This document shows positions 1 to 14,200 of a stretch of 64,000 bases of DNA, one piece after another. Position numbers and translations under genes: made by a program. Origin of the DNA: Tyto alba (taxonomy: Eukaryota > Chordata > Aves > Strigiformes > Tytonidae); contig NW_024881313.1 of NCBI RefSeq assembly GCF_018691265.1, positions 12,352,501-12,416,500 on the forward strand. Direction: 5' to 3'. Under the pieces are notes generated by a model. The model made no database searches and was not told where the DNA came from. It saw nothing but the letters and a program-made list of their open reading frames with translations. Each line of letters starts with the position of its first letter. Within the stretch, counting starts at the first letter, position 1.

Positions 1-1127
1 TTCATCCTAATGGATAGTACAGTGCTTTCTTTGCTTTTGTCTGCATTCTGGCTGCAGAAAATGCCACATGCCTGTTACTTAACATAACATTGGGCTAGTC
101 AGGGAGGACACCCATTAGAGAAAAAGACAGAGAGATCACAGAGCTCAGTCTAGAAGTCTGTCTTCGTTTGCAGTCCTCCTTTCATCTCATCTCCTTATGT
201 TTCTGTGTTTTTCTCCCATCCTGCTTCTGCAATGAATGATGATGAAAGAACATTCTGTGTAACCCTTGGCAATAATTTTTTTTTTCCCAGATAATTTCCT
301 CATGTACCAAACAAAAAACCAACACTTTAAGTAGATGGTGGGTCAGATTTCCCAATTACAAGTGAACATTTTGGTATACACGTAATTACCCAAGAGAGAC
401 AGATATTTCATTAGATATATACTAAAAGTACCTGGCTCTCTTGGGTAATCATGTGTATAGATGCTCTCAGATGCCTTTTATGTGTCTCAGATGTTTCTTA
501 TAAGAAAGAAAAAGAAGCTTTCATGAAAATTAATTTGTCCCAAATGTGTTGTTAGACTTGAAGGGGACAGTTGGTAGAATTTGGATCCAAGAAAATCTTA
601 TAAGTTTGAATGATGACTGTTTGGGGAACTGAAATCTACACATACAGCAGTAACCAATCAGTTGCTTTCTATTTCTAATTGTTTGTATTTGTTTTCTTTC
701 AATAAATTTGTTAATAAGACTTAAGGATTGAAGTTCATACATGCAACTGAAAAAGCCATAAAGGGAGTCTTTTAAAAAGAGGCAATAAAGAAATGACATC
801 AAGCATTCACAGAAGAAATACAGAAAATCCTCATGAAGTATAAACATGAATCATAGTATAATACTTCTGTGCTTTGGAATATGTGTTTTCTGGGAAATGG
901 CATGTGAATATTCACCAGGTATTGTACAATACTTTGCTGTCTGATAGTAAGGTATTATCAAATGCTACAGATTGAAGATACGTCTGCTATCAGCTGATTT
1001 TATGAAAAGCTGAAGTTTTCTGAAGATAATTTCAAAATAAAATTTCTGAGACGATAAAGAATGTATGGTAATTTTGTCAGCTGTATTCCGTAAGGAGTCA
1101 TTAAAATAATCTAATCTAAACTCCTAC
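1..1127. other. Gene-free unique sequence left of the first LTR
   Basis: AT-rich sequence with no long open frame, no recognisable exon and no recognised repeat family. The one structured element is the inverted repeat at 375-459, listed separately. Confidence 0.6.
375..459. repeat. Inverted repeat / pre-miRNA-like hairpin
   Basis: The arms 375-398 and 436-459 are inverted copies of each other, separated by a 37-nt AT-rich spacer. Pairing by eye gives 22 Watson-Crick pairs, one G-T wobble and one mismatch over 24 positions. The core ATTACCCAAGAGAG pairs with CTCTCTTGGGTAAT. If transcribed, the segment would fold into an ~85-nt stem-loop in the size range of a microRNA precursor. It could equally be the remnant of a short palindromic transposon. 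No flanking target duplication was found, and expression cannot be judged from sequence. Confidence 0.7.
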
Positions 1128-1262
1128 ATGTTTGTCCTGGGTTGAGTGAGTGGTGGAGTTTTTTGGTGGCAGGGGAGGGGGCTATCTGAGCGGCCCCCTG
1201 TGAGAAGCTTCTCGAAGCTCCCCCAGCTCCAAGTCAGCTCCACTTCTGTTTGGAAAATTGAG

Positions 1263-1297
1263 CCAATCAGCTGTGCCTCTGCGATAACGTATTTAAG
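1263..1297 (+). promoter_or_regulatory. LTR promoter signals (CCAAT and TATA-like box)
   Basis: CCAAT at 1263-1267 is followed 22 bp later by TATTTAAG at 1290-1297. The same pair recurs at 48220 and 48247-48254 in copy 3 and, in variant form, in the family C LTRs. Conservation among copies supports these as U3 promoter elements. Activity is unknown. Confidence 0.6.
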
Positions 1298-2008
1298 AAG
1301 GGACGTGGTGACGGGCAGTCGGACTTGTGAGGAGGAGTTGCTGCAGCTGCATGAACACCAAGGTCAGTGGAGGAATGGAGGAAGGGAGGGGGGGAGGTGT
1401 GCCGGAGCAGAGACCCCCCTGTATCCTGTGGTGAGACGGCAGGGCGGCCCCCCCTGCCACCCATGAAGATCTACGGTGGAGCAGACATTGATGTACGGCC
1501 TGTGGCTTCTGCTTGCCTGATCAAGGTTCTGTGCCCAAAGAAGGCCGGGGTCTCATGGGAAAAGGTAGCCCCGCTGTTGTAATTCAGAGCTGGGAGGATT
1601 GCAGCATGTGGGGGTGTCCCACGCCGGAGCAGCTCGGGAAGGGCTGCAGCCGTGGGAGGGAATCCAGTCGGAGGAAGTTAGTGACCCATGACGGAGCAGT
1701 GTGGGGAACGCTGCGGCCCATGGGAGGGACTCATGTTGGAGAAAGTTTGTGGAGGACTGTCTCCTGTGAGAGGGGGACCACGATGGAGCAGGAGGAACAA
1801 GTTTCGGACACTCCCCTCACCGAACATGAAGGAAAGTGGCAGCACTGACTGCACCCCCCATTCCCTGCCCCTGCGCCACTGAGGGAGGAGGTAGAGATAT
1901 TGGGAGCAGAGCTGAGCTCGGGAAGAAGGGAGGGGTGGAGGGAAGGTGTTCTCAAGATGTGGCAATGCTTCTCACTGTCTTACTCTGTTATGTGTTGTTA
2001 GTGTCTGT

Positions 2009-2014
2009 AATAAA
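2009..2014 (+). terminator. LTR polyadenylation signal
   Basis: An AATAAA hexamer is followed by a T-rich stretch. It lies at the same place in the sister copy (48968-48973), as expected for the R region of this LTR family. Confidence 0.6.
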
Positions 2015-2206
2015 TGTAAGTTCTTTTTTTCTTCCCCTAACGAGTCTGCCTTTGCTCGTGATCATAAAAGGGGGATTTTTCCCCATCCCAGTCCTATCTA
2101 GAACCCCAAGCCTGGCTCTCTGTCCCTTCTCATTGCCGGAGGGGAAGGGAGCGAGAGCTGCTGCATTGTGGTTGGCTGCCAACCAGGCCTAAACCACGAC
2201 AGTGTT

Positions 2207-5200
2207 ACAAACCATAGAATCTCCTAGAGCAACAAGGAATCACCGCTCGTCTTGGCTACAAAAACCTTTACATCTAGTATAGTGCACAGAGTATTTTGGG
2301 CTTTACAATAACTTTGATGTGGTGATTATAACATTAAATTAAGCTTACAGTGGACATGGCATTTTGATCACAATCCACTTATTTTTTAGTAGCTTACAGT
2401 GGAATTGAAACTGTTCACGCTTCATCTCATTTTCAAGTTTCATAATTTTTCCTTAAAGTGAAAGTGACATATCTATAAGGTTTTTTCTAAAAACATAAGA
2501 TCTATTTCATAGTAATTTTTTAGAGCTACAGTAACTGAAACAGTTTTGAAATTCTAATTTTGATGTGTGTTTGTTCCCCAGAGAAAATTAAATTCCTTTA
2601 CCACTAACAACCCTCCAAAATATTAGAAAAAAATATTTAATAATAGATGCTGCTGTTTATTGGTTAATGACAGTTTATGCAGTGTACAACACAACATCGT
2701 GAATGGTTTATATGATGCAACTTTTAAGAGAGAGGGTTCAAACTGTATACACCTGGTAGTTAAACACTGAGCTCAGTCCAGTGGTGGGCGATGTAGGCGT
2801 TGCAAAAAGAGATGTCAAGAGGAGCCAAAAAAGAAAAAGAATTATTTCAAAATATCCCTAGAAAATAAGATCCTGCTATTTGCTTCATGGTTACATTGCA
2901 AGTGTATTGAGTCTTGTTCTGAGAGTCACTGGCTTCCTGTCGACACAACTAGGACTTTCTAAGTTTAATTTTCCCTTCCCAATTCTGCCTGATTGTAAAT
3001 AAAACGTAACTGGCATAACAGAAAATGCAAGACTGGCTGTGTAAGCTTTCTTGCTCATCTCTCTTCACCAAACTCCTTTCACCTCAAGAGGTGGAAAATG
3101 AAGGATAGCAATATTTGAACAACCAGACCAGCATCTAAGGAAACATTCATCACAGGAAGGACAAACACTTTTCCTTACCCAGTCTCATCTTCTCTTTTGG
3201 ATTTGAATGTGACACACAGAAAGTTCATATATTTAGATTAGGATTTTTCTCTTGAAGTTTTCCTACTAAGTTAAAAAATAGATGGTTTCCAAATAGGGAT
3301 AATAAGGTAAACATATTCATTCCTAAATGGAACTGATCATTGCATATGATACATTTCCTTTTGTTCCCTAGACACAAGTCTTGTTTTTCTGGACAGTGGA
3401 CTGAGCATTCCTTTATTCCTTGCTTGATTTTTTTTTCTTTGAGATACAAGGTTGCTAAAGCATTTTTTTTTACTTTCAGAATATATACCTTTGTAAATTC
3501 TTAGTTAGAACACCAAGTTCACTGAATTTATAAGTGGAATTGCAATGACTTTCACTGCAGCTTTGCAAACATCTTAATTGTTAAAAGAAAATGATACTTG
3601 TGGAAAAAAAACCAGACACCTACAGTACATTTATGCATTTTTCACACACTATCTGCATTGTATTGCACAAAAGCACAGGCTTTTTTAAGACCACTAAAAA
3701 ATTACCAATACAACCCATAGAAATGTGAAAGTATTGGTGCTATATTCTAGCAATTTGAAATCATTGAAGAAAAGGGGAAATCAAAAGCACATAATATGGC
3801 AAACAGTTCTATTGTGAGTGAAATAATTATTTGTCAGTAATTCAGGGTTTCTGCTCTAGTATCAGACTATTTTCTTCATCATTGTAGTATGTGGATCTTG
3901 CAGCTGGTAAAACAATGTATTTGTTATATATCTGCTGCCAGTTTTATTTCTCTTAAGCATTAACTTATGCTGGGAAAAATAGCTACTCTGCAACATCAGT
4001 CTCATACAAAATAGAAATGAATAAATTCAAGACACTGATCAGAAAAGCATGGTACTCCCAGTTGTGGGACCATTTATAATGGCTTACATGAATATTTCAA
4101 TCATCTAAAATATCACACTGAACTAACAGCATGTTAGATCAATGTCCTTTGGAAGGCTGCAGCAATCACTTTGTGTAAAGTCATCGTTTTGTACACGTAT
4201 TTTAAGATATCTGTGCCATAGGAGTTTGTCTTTTGAGATAGTATTTGCCAAGTTCCTATGAGTATAGATTTTATGTCAGCTGAGAGTAGCAATAATACTG
4301 CAGGATCTTAATAGAACTATATCCTGGTGAAAGAACCTGTAGCAAAGAACAAAAATAATGCTACCGTGTATGCTTAACTGCTCTCCTAGGATTCTGATGT
4401 TAAATTTATCACTTTCTTTCATATCATTTAGATATTTATATATGGCTCAAATGACATATAGGAACAGTTATTTTCCATGTTGCTGGGACTAAAGGAAGAC
4501 ATGAGATACTTTGGAATGGTCTCATACTTAAAAGTAGAAGATCCACAATAAGGAAGTCATATGTTAAACTGCTAACAACAGATTAAGACAGAGACAGATT
4601 TAAGGAAAAAAAAGGTCATTGTCAATGCCACTGGGATGCAGCTACCATCCACCATACTTTTTTTCTATATCCCTTTACAAATTCTACAAATCTATGTAGT
4701 TCTCCTACAACATGTATACTTAAATTAATTTCAAGAGAAAAGGAAAATATAGAGATGGATAATAGGGAACAGTTCACTTATTGTTACTCAAACCAGCAAG
4801 AATAAAACGGTAAGCGTAAATATGCAGTTCATGTTGTAAAATGATACTCATTTGCTTATCTATTACATGCTTAAATTTCAGAGCTTCCCTGCCAGATAGA
4901 GTTCTCAGGGTATTTTGATTGGAAAAATTGCTATCACCTCTATAGAAAAGACACTCCAAACATCATCTCATTGAAGTTTTCTCTTTGTCTTTTGTTTTTC
5001 CTTGTTGTTTCCCCTAATCTAAATTAATCCAGTGCTATGTGCTCTACTTGATGGATGGGTGAATGAAACAATTTATTTCACAAAATAAGATAATATTGAA
5101 GTGGATTTCAGTTTCAAATTCCCAGAGCAAAAACATAATAAACAGAAGACATCAAAACAGCTTGATGTTCATTGGCAAGGGAGAGTAAAAAGCTGGTTCT

Positions 5201-8200
5201 TTTTTCTCATATATAGAAGCTTTCTCCCAGGAAAACAGTGAATGAAATAATTCCTGACATCCTGTTTGAAGACTTTCTTTCCAAGTACACAGCAAGACTA
5301 GCACTGGTTTTGCCTTTAAGGTATAATAAATGTCATCAAATTCCATTTCCCTAGGAAAGATAGGTGCATATATAGTAAAATTATTTAGAATATCCCAATC
5401 CATCAATTTTATCCTACCCAGAGATACCCTGTGCAGAAACTTCGCATAGGTCTATACTGTCAGTTAGGTTTGGGAGTTGCTTTGGACCTATGATCACACC
5501 CACTGCCTGGACTATTGTGCCACTTTTATTGAGCTAGGCTACCTTCTCCAAGACCTGAGTCATAAAATTGAAGACTGCTGAGAGTCTGAATTCTCTTAAT
5601 ATGATCTGGTAAATAGTAGACTTGGAGTCCTCATATTTAACAGAAATGCAAGTTTGACTTCCAGTAGGTTTCACAGCTGCTGCCAACAGCTCGTTTGTAA
5701 GACTAGCCTATAAAAGAATAGTCTTTAGTTAAAGAAGTTTAGTAAAGTTTATTTCTGCAATTCTAATGATTACATAAATCTTTAGCACATTATTTTGGTC
5801 TACGTGTTAATATAATATACAGTCTCTCGTCAGGCACAGTTACACCCTTGCTAAAATATGACAACAGAAATATATACACCATTCTAAGTAATGTTCAATT
5901 TATAGCTTACATGGATACAATATCAACTACTTTGATTTATACTGTATGCCCCCTAGCAATACAATCCAACGTTCTCTTCACTTTTTTTTATTGCAGCAAC
6001 AGTACTCAGTGCATTAAGGTTTCTCAGATTTTCCTATACTAACTACCTGATCTTTCCAGCAAGTTCAAAACTTATTATATGATGGCTACTCTGTCCTCTC
6101 CTGTCTGCTATTACATTAATATTCCTCAAAGTCATTCCTGGAAAAGCAGTAATCTATGACCCATTTTTCCTTAGGCTAAATTGGATGTTCTCAAGCCAAT
6201 ATATTTAATCCTTTAAAATGGGATCTATGGCAAATCACTGCCTGTAAACTTTAGAATTATAATCACTACATTAAAGTGTGTGCATTTTTCTCCTGCTTTT
6301 TTTTTCTTCATGTGCTACCTCTATTTTTCTCCAGACTGAATTTCTAAGTTCATGTATAATTTCTCCTCTGATATTTTCAGAATACAAAGTCATCTAGCAC
6401 TGTTTTCTCTCCAGAGTAGCTTAATTATATCTTTGGTAAAAAACCAGCATCGTGTACCTGATTTCATGCAAAGGAAGAACATCCAATCACACTGTTTGTC
6501 TGCTAGTCTGTCTGTTCTTTTGTCTTTAACCCATTGGACAACTTCCTCGGCTGAAAACAAGATGTAAAAAACCTTAAGATTATATCACTACAAGTTTTAT
6601 GAAAATAGGAGACTGCATAGAGGGGAGATATGTCAATATCCCCTCAGAGAGACAGAATATTTTGAAGTTGCAGGTGATTTTAGGGAAGTTTGACAGGTTT
6701 ATGGTGTGGCACGCAAAATCATGACAAATCCAGAAGGTGTCTAACATATTCTGTTCTTCAGAACTATGCAGATTTTATACATATTTATTCCAAGAATATA
6801 AGTAAATATATTTTAATAATTTCTATCGAAGTGATTGAATGTTTCCCATAGAATTTATTCTCAATAAATTGTTCTCTTAAGGTCTAACTAAAAGATGAGT
6901 AAACAGCAATCCTTCATTTCAAGCAACCTGTACCACTGAATTCTATAACACTCCATCTGGAAGCTCCCCGATAGGGACACCTTGAACAGGGATCACTGTA
7001 GATTTTAAACTAGTCTAGGACATCTTAAGCATCCAATCTATTCAATTCTTTAAAATTAGGTAGTCAATTACATATGTAGGTATTTTACCTGAGAAGATAT
7101 CCCATTCTGAGAAAGGAAAAAAACAACAAAACCCCTCTTTAAAAAGTAGAATATTAACATGTTCTTCCAATGAATGTTATTGTCATTTTTCAATCTGTTT
7201 TTATTTTATCCTATTTTCTAAAGGAAAGAAAGAAGACAAAATAAAAGTTGAGATTCACAACTGATTTTTCTTCCTTCCTAAAATCTGATATAATGCAATT
7301 CCTCATGCTGTTTAAGTTGAAGGGAGATTCTATCGTTGTGCCAAAATAAATGGCTATATCCATTGAAAACATAGATTACAGAATGAGGGGCAGAAGAGCT
7401 TTTCTTGTTAATTTAAAGGCAAAATCTAATTTCTACAGATATGTAGTGCATGCCAACATGGTTTATACAAGCACAGCTGTATACACACAACAATCAAATG
7501 CAGCTTTGGGGGCAATGCCTTATTGACAGCTAAAAACTGACCGTAGAAAGAACAGATGAATGTAGATTGATCAATACTGAAATAAATAGTAAAAGGTCAT
7601 AATTTTCCTTTACTGATACCTAGAACCAGTGCAAAAATGTCCTGAAAGAGAACAGCCAAATGCAATTTCTCTCCTTTTTATTTTTCCAATATTGATTTCA
7701 GTCAAAAAGAAGGCAGGGAAAGAAGAATAATCTATTTTCCTATAAGACATCAAAAGCTGCCTGTAAGTAAATATTGACACTTGGCAGATGTGTCAGTTTA
7801 TTCTAAAACACTTTTCCTTCTTAATCACTGTAATTCTATAAATCTTCATCTGACATACTGGTGTGAGCTTCTTAGACCAGATGTTCTGCATTTCCGTGAA
7901 AGAAAACAAAACAAAACAGAAATGAACACAAATATCACAGAGACTGCTGTAGAAATCCCATTATTTTTAAAATTAAATATCATCGTGTTATACTGTGTAA
8001 CTTAATAGGTGACAATTATCATTACCTTTGAGCTGTAGTAACATACAGACCCTCCTTTCCACCTTGATCACTGATGTCTTTTAAGTTAAGCTGAATATTT
8101 TATGAGCAAGAGGTAGTAGGAGCATAGCTTTCTGGCCTTGAGAGGTCTTGCAGAAAATATTTAATATGATGCTAGCAGGTGCATAATTTAAAATTAAGGG

Positions 8201-11200
8201 ATAATTTTATAGCTCTTTAGGAAAACAGTGGTTACTAAAAACCCCAAGTGCACATTCTAAGAGCATGACATAACACAGTAGAAATGAGCAAGCTATGTCC
8301 CAAATGAGATTCAAAATGTCACTCCAGCAGATGCAGAACTAGTCAGTTCCAACACAATTCATAGGTAAGAAACTACCTAACAATGTGAAAATCATGTACT
8401 GATAGGAAATCAGTCACATATGAAATGAAGCACATATTTTCTAACCTGCATACCAGCTTCTGTCTTCTGTTCTCTACAGTTCAGAATGGATTCAGACACA
8501 AGCACAAAAATAAGAAATAAAATAGGAAATCATGTCACTCAGTGTCCAAATTCTCCTGTTGCATCAGACTTAAAGTATCACTGTCAAGAAAGCAACCCTA
8601 AGTGGTCTAAGTGGAATATTCTCTAATTATTTCAACAGGGAGTAACCGTATCTTTTATAGACTGTGTGTTTGGTTTTCTAGAGATTAGTAACTTCAGAAA
8701 ACCACAAAATATGTTTTTTTGTGCATATAAGCTTGACATTTTATCCCAAATCTAGATATTCCTGAACAGTAAAGGAATATCTCTGTTTAAATGTAAATTT
8801 ATAATCTATTTGACATTTTTGAAAAGGAAATTATATATCAGGCTATGGACTGGGTGGAGCAAAGTAATACTGCGGCACATTACTAGCCTCTAGAAGAGAG
8901 ATAGGAATTAGCGTTCAGTGAGGCAATAGGTATCATTCAGAATAGGATTAAAAGATGAAAAAGACTGAAGATAATCTTCTGACATTCAACTGTCAACCTG
9001 ATTCTTAGTTTACAAGTAGGAGGAAGGTAATTGTTAGGTGATGAACAGGTCAGTATCTGTTCTCTAGGGTGTCTGAAGGTTATTCTAGTTAATGGTGTGT
9101 AACAACACCTCTAAATTTCTTTCTAAACAGAAATGTCTGTGTCTTCAGATTCAGGGAAACAGCTTCAAAATTTTGGAGTGCTCATCTTCATGCCAGCTCC
9201 TGCAGTTCTCCAATGGCACAGCAAGCTGTTGGAGCTGACTGCTAGCTGAGCAGGTATGATGCCAGACACCTCAGAACCACAAGAAGTCATGTTTGTTTCC
9301 CTTAATTGTTGTATATGAAGGGTTCGTAGTTATGAGGCATTAATAATGGAACATAAAGTGCACAAAACCTCACAGATATAGGTCCATATTTGTGATAATA
9401 TTTATTTTTCCTGTCTAAACTCCAAAAGATGATTTTATCTTAATCGAGTAGCAGAGATATGAACCTACAATTAAGCACAAGCTGTGTTCCCAGTAGACCA
9501 GTGTTCTTAAGAATGGTTGAACAAACTGTGATTAAAACTTATTTATTCTGTGTTTATACTGTTAGATCAAATAGCTTGCTGTATCAGTGTAATCTGCAGA
9601 AAAAATAAAATCTGTGACAGAACCAGAGTGCCATTAACAAACTTTAAAATAACTTTTTAAAACCTTCAGGATAGGGGCTGACTTGTTGAAATGGATGCAG
9701 GAGATTTGAAACATTGCATGTGTAAGGAAATGAGAAAACCTGTCTTGATTCCATCATGCACAGCAAGCATGGTTGCTATTCTATGTGTGACTTTATGTAC
9801 ACACACATAGATGAGATCAGACCCAACCAGAACACAGAATATTTTCTGATTCCACCCAAAATACGTAATGACATTCACTGTCCACTGACCTTCTTTCTGT
9901 CTTCTTCCAAATGTTTTAAATAATGAGTGGGAAGCACTGCTCCCTTGCTGATCCATTTCAAATTACAAGATATTTCACAAGAAATACAGAAATGAGAAAA
10001 AAAAAAAAAAAAGGGGGGGGGGGGAAATAATAAAGAAAGCCTTAACTTTTCAGTGTCAATAACTAATGATCCTTTTTGTGAGAAAATAAATAATGTTTCT
10101 TTGTTTCAGTTGTTTTCCCTGTTCAGTTCCCTCAGAAAGGGAACCGCTAATAGAATTAAAAGCAAAGATGGTAAAGACTTATTTCTATATCTTCTTAATG
10201 CATAGTTCCTGTCAATGTATTTGAATGTTTTAGGCCATATAGATTTTACCTATTCCCAGGACCAGAGCAGAAAGAGAACTTCAACAGAATAATTTTCATC
10301 AGATAATACCAATTTGTCAGAACTTCCCTGCCACTTTTCCTACACATTTACACTTCGGGCTTGAATTTCTGGTCAAAAATAGCATGGGATGCCTGATGCA
10401 GAACAGATCACTGATTTTTAATGGTTATAATTTGTTATTCAAGATTACACTTGTGCTGGGACAGTTTTTTCTGTTGCAACTGTAGTGTCCTTTGTGAGTA
10501 ATAGCATGTTTTAGAGAAAGAACAGGCCAACTCTATAGACTCAACGAGATAGTTATGGGACTTGCTCCAAATTAGTCTTGCTCTAAATAAAGCAGTATGA
10601 TAACATAACCCAGTGTATGTTATGTCTGTTAGAAAGGGTCTAAATACTGTAGTCCTGCCATACCTGGAAAATGAAGTTCTACTCTTTTCCCTCATTCCTT
10701 TCCTTCAGTAGTCTAAAACCCAAGATCACGTTAGGAATTTTTACGAAAGTGAAAAATATGTTTGAGATTGAAAGCTCTATGAGTTTCACTGCCAAATACT
10801 CTACAGGAGCACTACATCATTTGCCACATATTTTCAATTGGTTACATAAGTGGCAAAATTGCCAAACTCAATTAAAGAGCAAGAAGGCACAGATCTGCAT
10901 CAAGGGAACTGCCTTTGCATAGGCTACATGTACAATTTGGTTTCTCAAAAATTAGTGCATTTTCAACTTCACCCATAACCATTTAAAAACTATTTGCTTA
11001 ACTTATTTATAAATGGATTGTTGTAATGGCCTCATTCTCTGCCAGAGAGAAGTGTATTTGTCCTTGTTGATGACGGTAGAGTCAATGGAAGTGAAGGCAT
11101 CTTTGTACCTTATTAGCTACTGGGTTGTGTTTGACCATTTAATTTATATCTTCACCAAAAAATGTCTTGGAACAGATAAAATATTTCATAAATTCTGTGT

Positions 11201-14200
11201 AATCCTGTGCCAACTTATCAAACTCAATGTAAAAAATGTCATGTGTACTAATAAGTTTACCAATAAGCCATACTTGTTGTCAGAGAAGCCTGTGTTTTGT
11301 TACTAGCAACTAAACTTGAAGAACAGAATATTTTGCTTTTTAAAACTTGTTGGTTTTCTTATACAGAATACTGAATTAAGAGCATTTGCATGCTTGTCAA
11401 GAAAAGAAAAACTAGCACATTATCAAGAAAAATCATCAGTAACATAGCTACTTTTGCAAAACTGTCATGGGGTAGGAAGTATTGAAGGTTTTTCTAAAAT
11501 CTGAATTTAACAACAATGTTTTAAGTAGATTAGTACATGGATTTCCAGAGTGCCATGGTACATAATAATGATGTTTTCTGCAGTATGAACTTTGCCCATT
11601 CTGTATAATCTCTGAGTTTTTGAATGAAGCATAGTAGCAGTGTAAAAACACAACAGGAGGCATATGAAGTCTTACAAATAGACCTTGCCTTTGCAGATAT
11701 GACGCTGAACTATACTTTTTTTTCCCCAGTCTGGTGCTGGAGGTGAGCAGCTCTGACAGGCACTATGTGAACATGTTCTTCCTTGTCACCTGAGTTAGAG
11801 TCTCTCTGCTTCATTGTTCCTCCTGTAAACACAAGTGCCACTCTGCCACTTCTTTCAGATTAATCAGGATAGTTCTAGCTGGTTCTGTGCATTTGTTGTT
11901 TTTTCTCAGTATTCTTCCTAAATTTGTCTTTGTTTATTTCCAAAGCTGCCTCATTCTGCATCAATCCTGTTGTAATATCTGCATATCTCTAATGTTCCTA
12001 CATTTATTCTTTCAAGATAGCAGACTTACTCCCCAAAACACATAAGCAAATAGGCTGTCATCCCCACCTTTCCAAACTTTCATGAAATTAAAGCGCTTAG
12101 CAAACTGACATGTAAAATGCAGCTAAAGATACATCAGGGTGACACTTGCCCAGCTTTCTCCTGTTTTGCCAAACAAACATCTGCCCTTAAATTTCCATGT
12201 TAAGTGTATGACTCAGCTGAATCCATGTGATAAATTTTGCTTTCTTTTGTCCCTGCTGGCATAAACAACAACAATTTACTAATATGGCAAGAAAACTTTC
12301 AAGCATTTAGACTGAAACACTCCAAGTGCAGGGGAGGTTTGAACCTTGAGAAGGCACTTAGGCAAGAATCTGGCTGTCCAGGGTTGTCATTCAGATGTCT
12401 CCTTCATTTCTTACAGTCTCTATATGGAGAAATGTCTCTGGGTGCCTGTTGTAAGGCTGTTTGAATTGATTCCTCTAATGGTAGATGTTGGGCTGTTAAC
12501 ACTGAGAAAGACATAATACTTACTTTGTATAATAATAAATTACTCTGGGTAATTTATTCCATTCTCCCTGTATTTCCTGTCTCTTCACCAGCTTGGCTTT
12601 TAAAGCACATACTTCCTCTGTGACCTTCAAACTGAGAGGCTGAAGAGGTACAAACTGATTTGCTCAGAAGTAATATTTGATGACTTCTTATACACCTGTA
12701 CTGGCACAAACCATGTACCCAATTGATTACCTTAACTTTTGAGAACAGTTCATCAGAGAACCCAGGTTCAAACAGATCTGGGTAAACACAGCTGGGTGGA
12801 GAACTAGAGATAACACAGCCTGGTATAGTGCTACACTATGTTTCTTGGTTACTGCAGCCTTATTGTCACTGGAACTGGAACTGCTGCTCCACAGCGCTGT
12901 CATGTAGCCACTACAGCTTACCTAGGTTTTCTAGTAACTTTCTAAAATTAGGGTTCAGTTCATAACTGCAGGAAGAAAATCCAGCTCCATCTTCCTCGAT
13001 CTTTTGAATTTCCTTTTCTTTACTTATTTTTATAAATTGCTGTTTAGTGATGTGAGCAGACTCACAGTTTCAAGGCAAAAGTAACCACCTTTTTTAACAT
13101 TCATTTTACCATCCTTTGTCTATCTGGATTCTAAATCTGACCCACAAAACTTCTTGTAAACTGTACTGTAAACCCTTATCAAAAAGGCTATCCATAAAAT
13201 ATTTACAAGACAATTATTGAAGAAGTTCTTGAGAGTTTAGGATTCCATTTTCCTTGTATTTTTGATTTCCAAGTAAAATTGTAGTTCTAAATTTTAACAA
13301 GGTAGTAACAGAAAGAGTGAAAATGTTGGACATTTGAACCTTCTTCTGGATATTTATTCATGCCTAAAAGAAGAGATTACTTGCTTTTACTTGATAAGTA
13401 TTCAGCTTGGTTTCTTGATAAAGTATTGGAGGAATAATATGAGTAAAGTCAAGTTTCTAGTAAGTGATTGTAAAGAATGAACATCAGGAAATAAATATGG
13501 ATATCTGTGAATAAAGCACTGGATGATGTGATCTTTTTATTGTTCTCCCATTGTATAGTGTATCACCTTGTGCAACTTAATCTTCATCAGCTTTGCCACT
13601 GTTTTCTGTGCTATGTCCTTCCTAAAAAGCTCTTCAGGAAAGAAACAAAATATGGGTCTACTGTGGCCTCTGAAGTTCAGTGAGAGTTTTACTATTGACA
13701 AAGTCCATCTTCTACTAGATAACTTCTCAGTTACAAGAAAAAAATCAAAAATCAGAGGCAAGAAGATAATTTGAACAATTTTGGTTTTATGGCTTTCACA
13801 TTTGGCTATTTTATGGCTTCACGTTAACAAAATAAAATTCTGTTATCCTTTGAAATGATATAAAATTGATTTAGCATTTTCTCTTAAATTTGAAAGACCA
13901 AACATTAACAGATTAATTGGATCAGCTGCTGGAAATGAGCAGTAATGTAACTGTAAAAGTTTTTCAGATTGCTATCTTTGATTTTATCATGCTTTGTAGC
14001 TTGTTAGTTTTATGACATATAAACTAGAAGTACTTATTAAAATAAATTATTTCATTCTATTTATGACAACTGAGTTGTTAATAAAATTGTATGAACACAC
14101 GTTTTCCTTACTTGCTAGTTATTCCTTACTTTTGAAGATGGCTTTCTGCATTAAAAAACCCCCACATTAATAATTCGGCTCCTGTGTCTCAATTATATTT

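Larger units (their letters stand above)
1133..2201 (+). mobile_element. Solo LTR, family A copy 1
   Basis: This 1,069-bp element starts TGTCCTGGGTTGAG and ends ACCACGACA. It is roughly 95% identical by eye over its first part to the copy at 48090-49120, and it matches the minus-strand copy at 24075-25200. Flanking 5-mers are ATGTT (1128-1132) and GTGTT (2202-2206), a 5-bp target duplication with one difference. LTR signals are in the expected order: CCAAT at 1263, a TATTTAAG TATA-like box at 1290-1297, and AATAAA at 2009-2014. There is no second LTR and no gag, pol or env frame nearby, so it is a solo LTR left by recombination. The 5-bp duplication fits an ERVL- or ERV1-type element; the class cannot be fixed from the LTR alone. 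Its GC-rich open frames are fortuitous. Confidence 0.9.
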
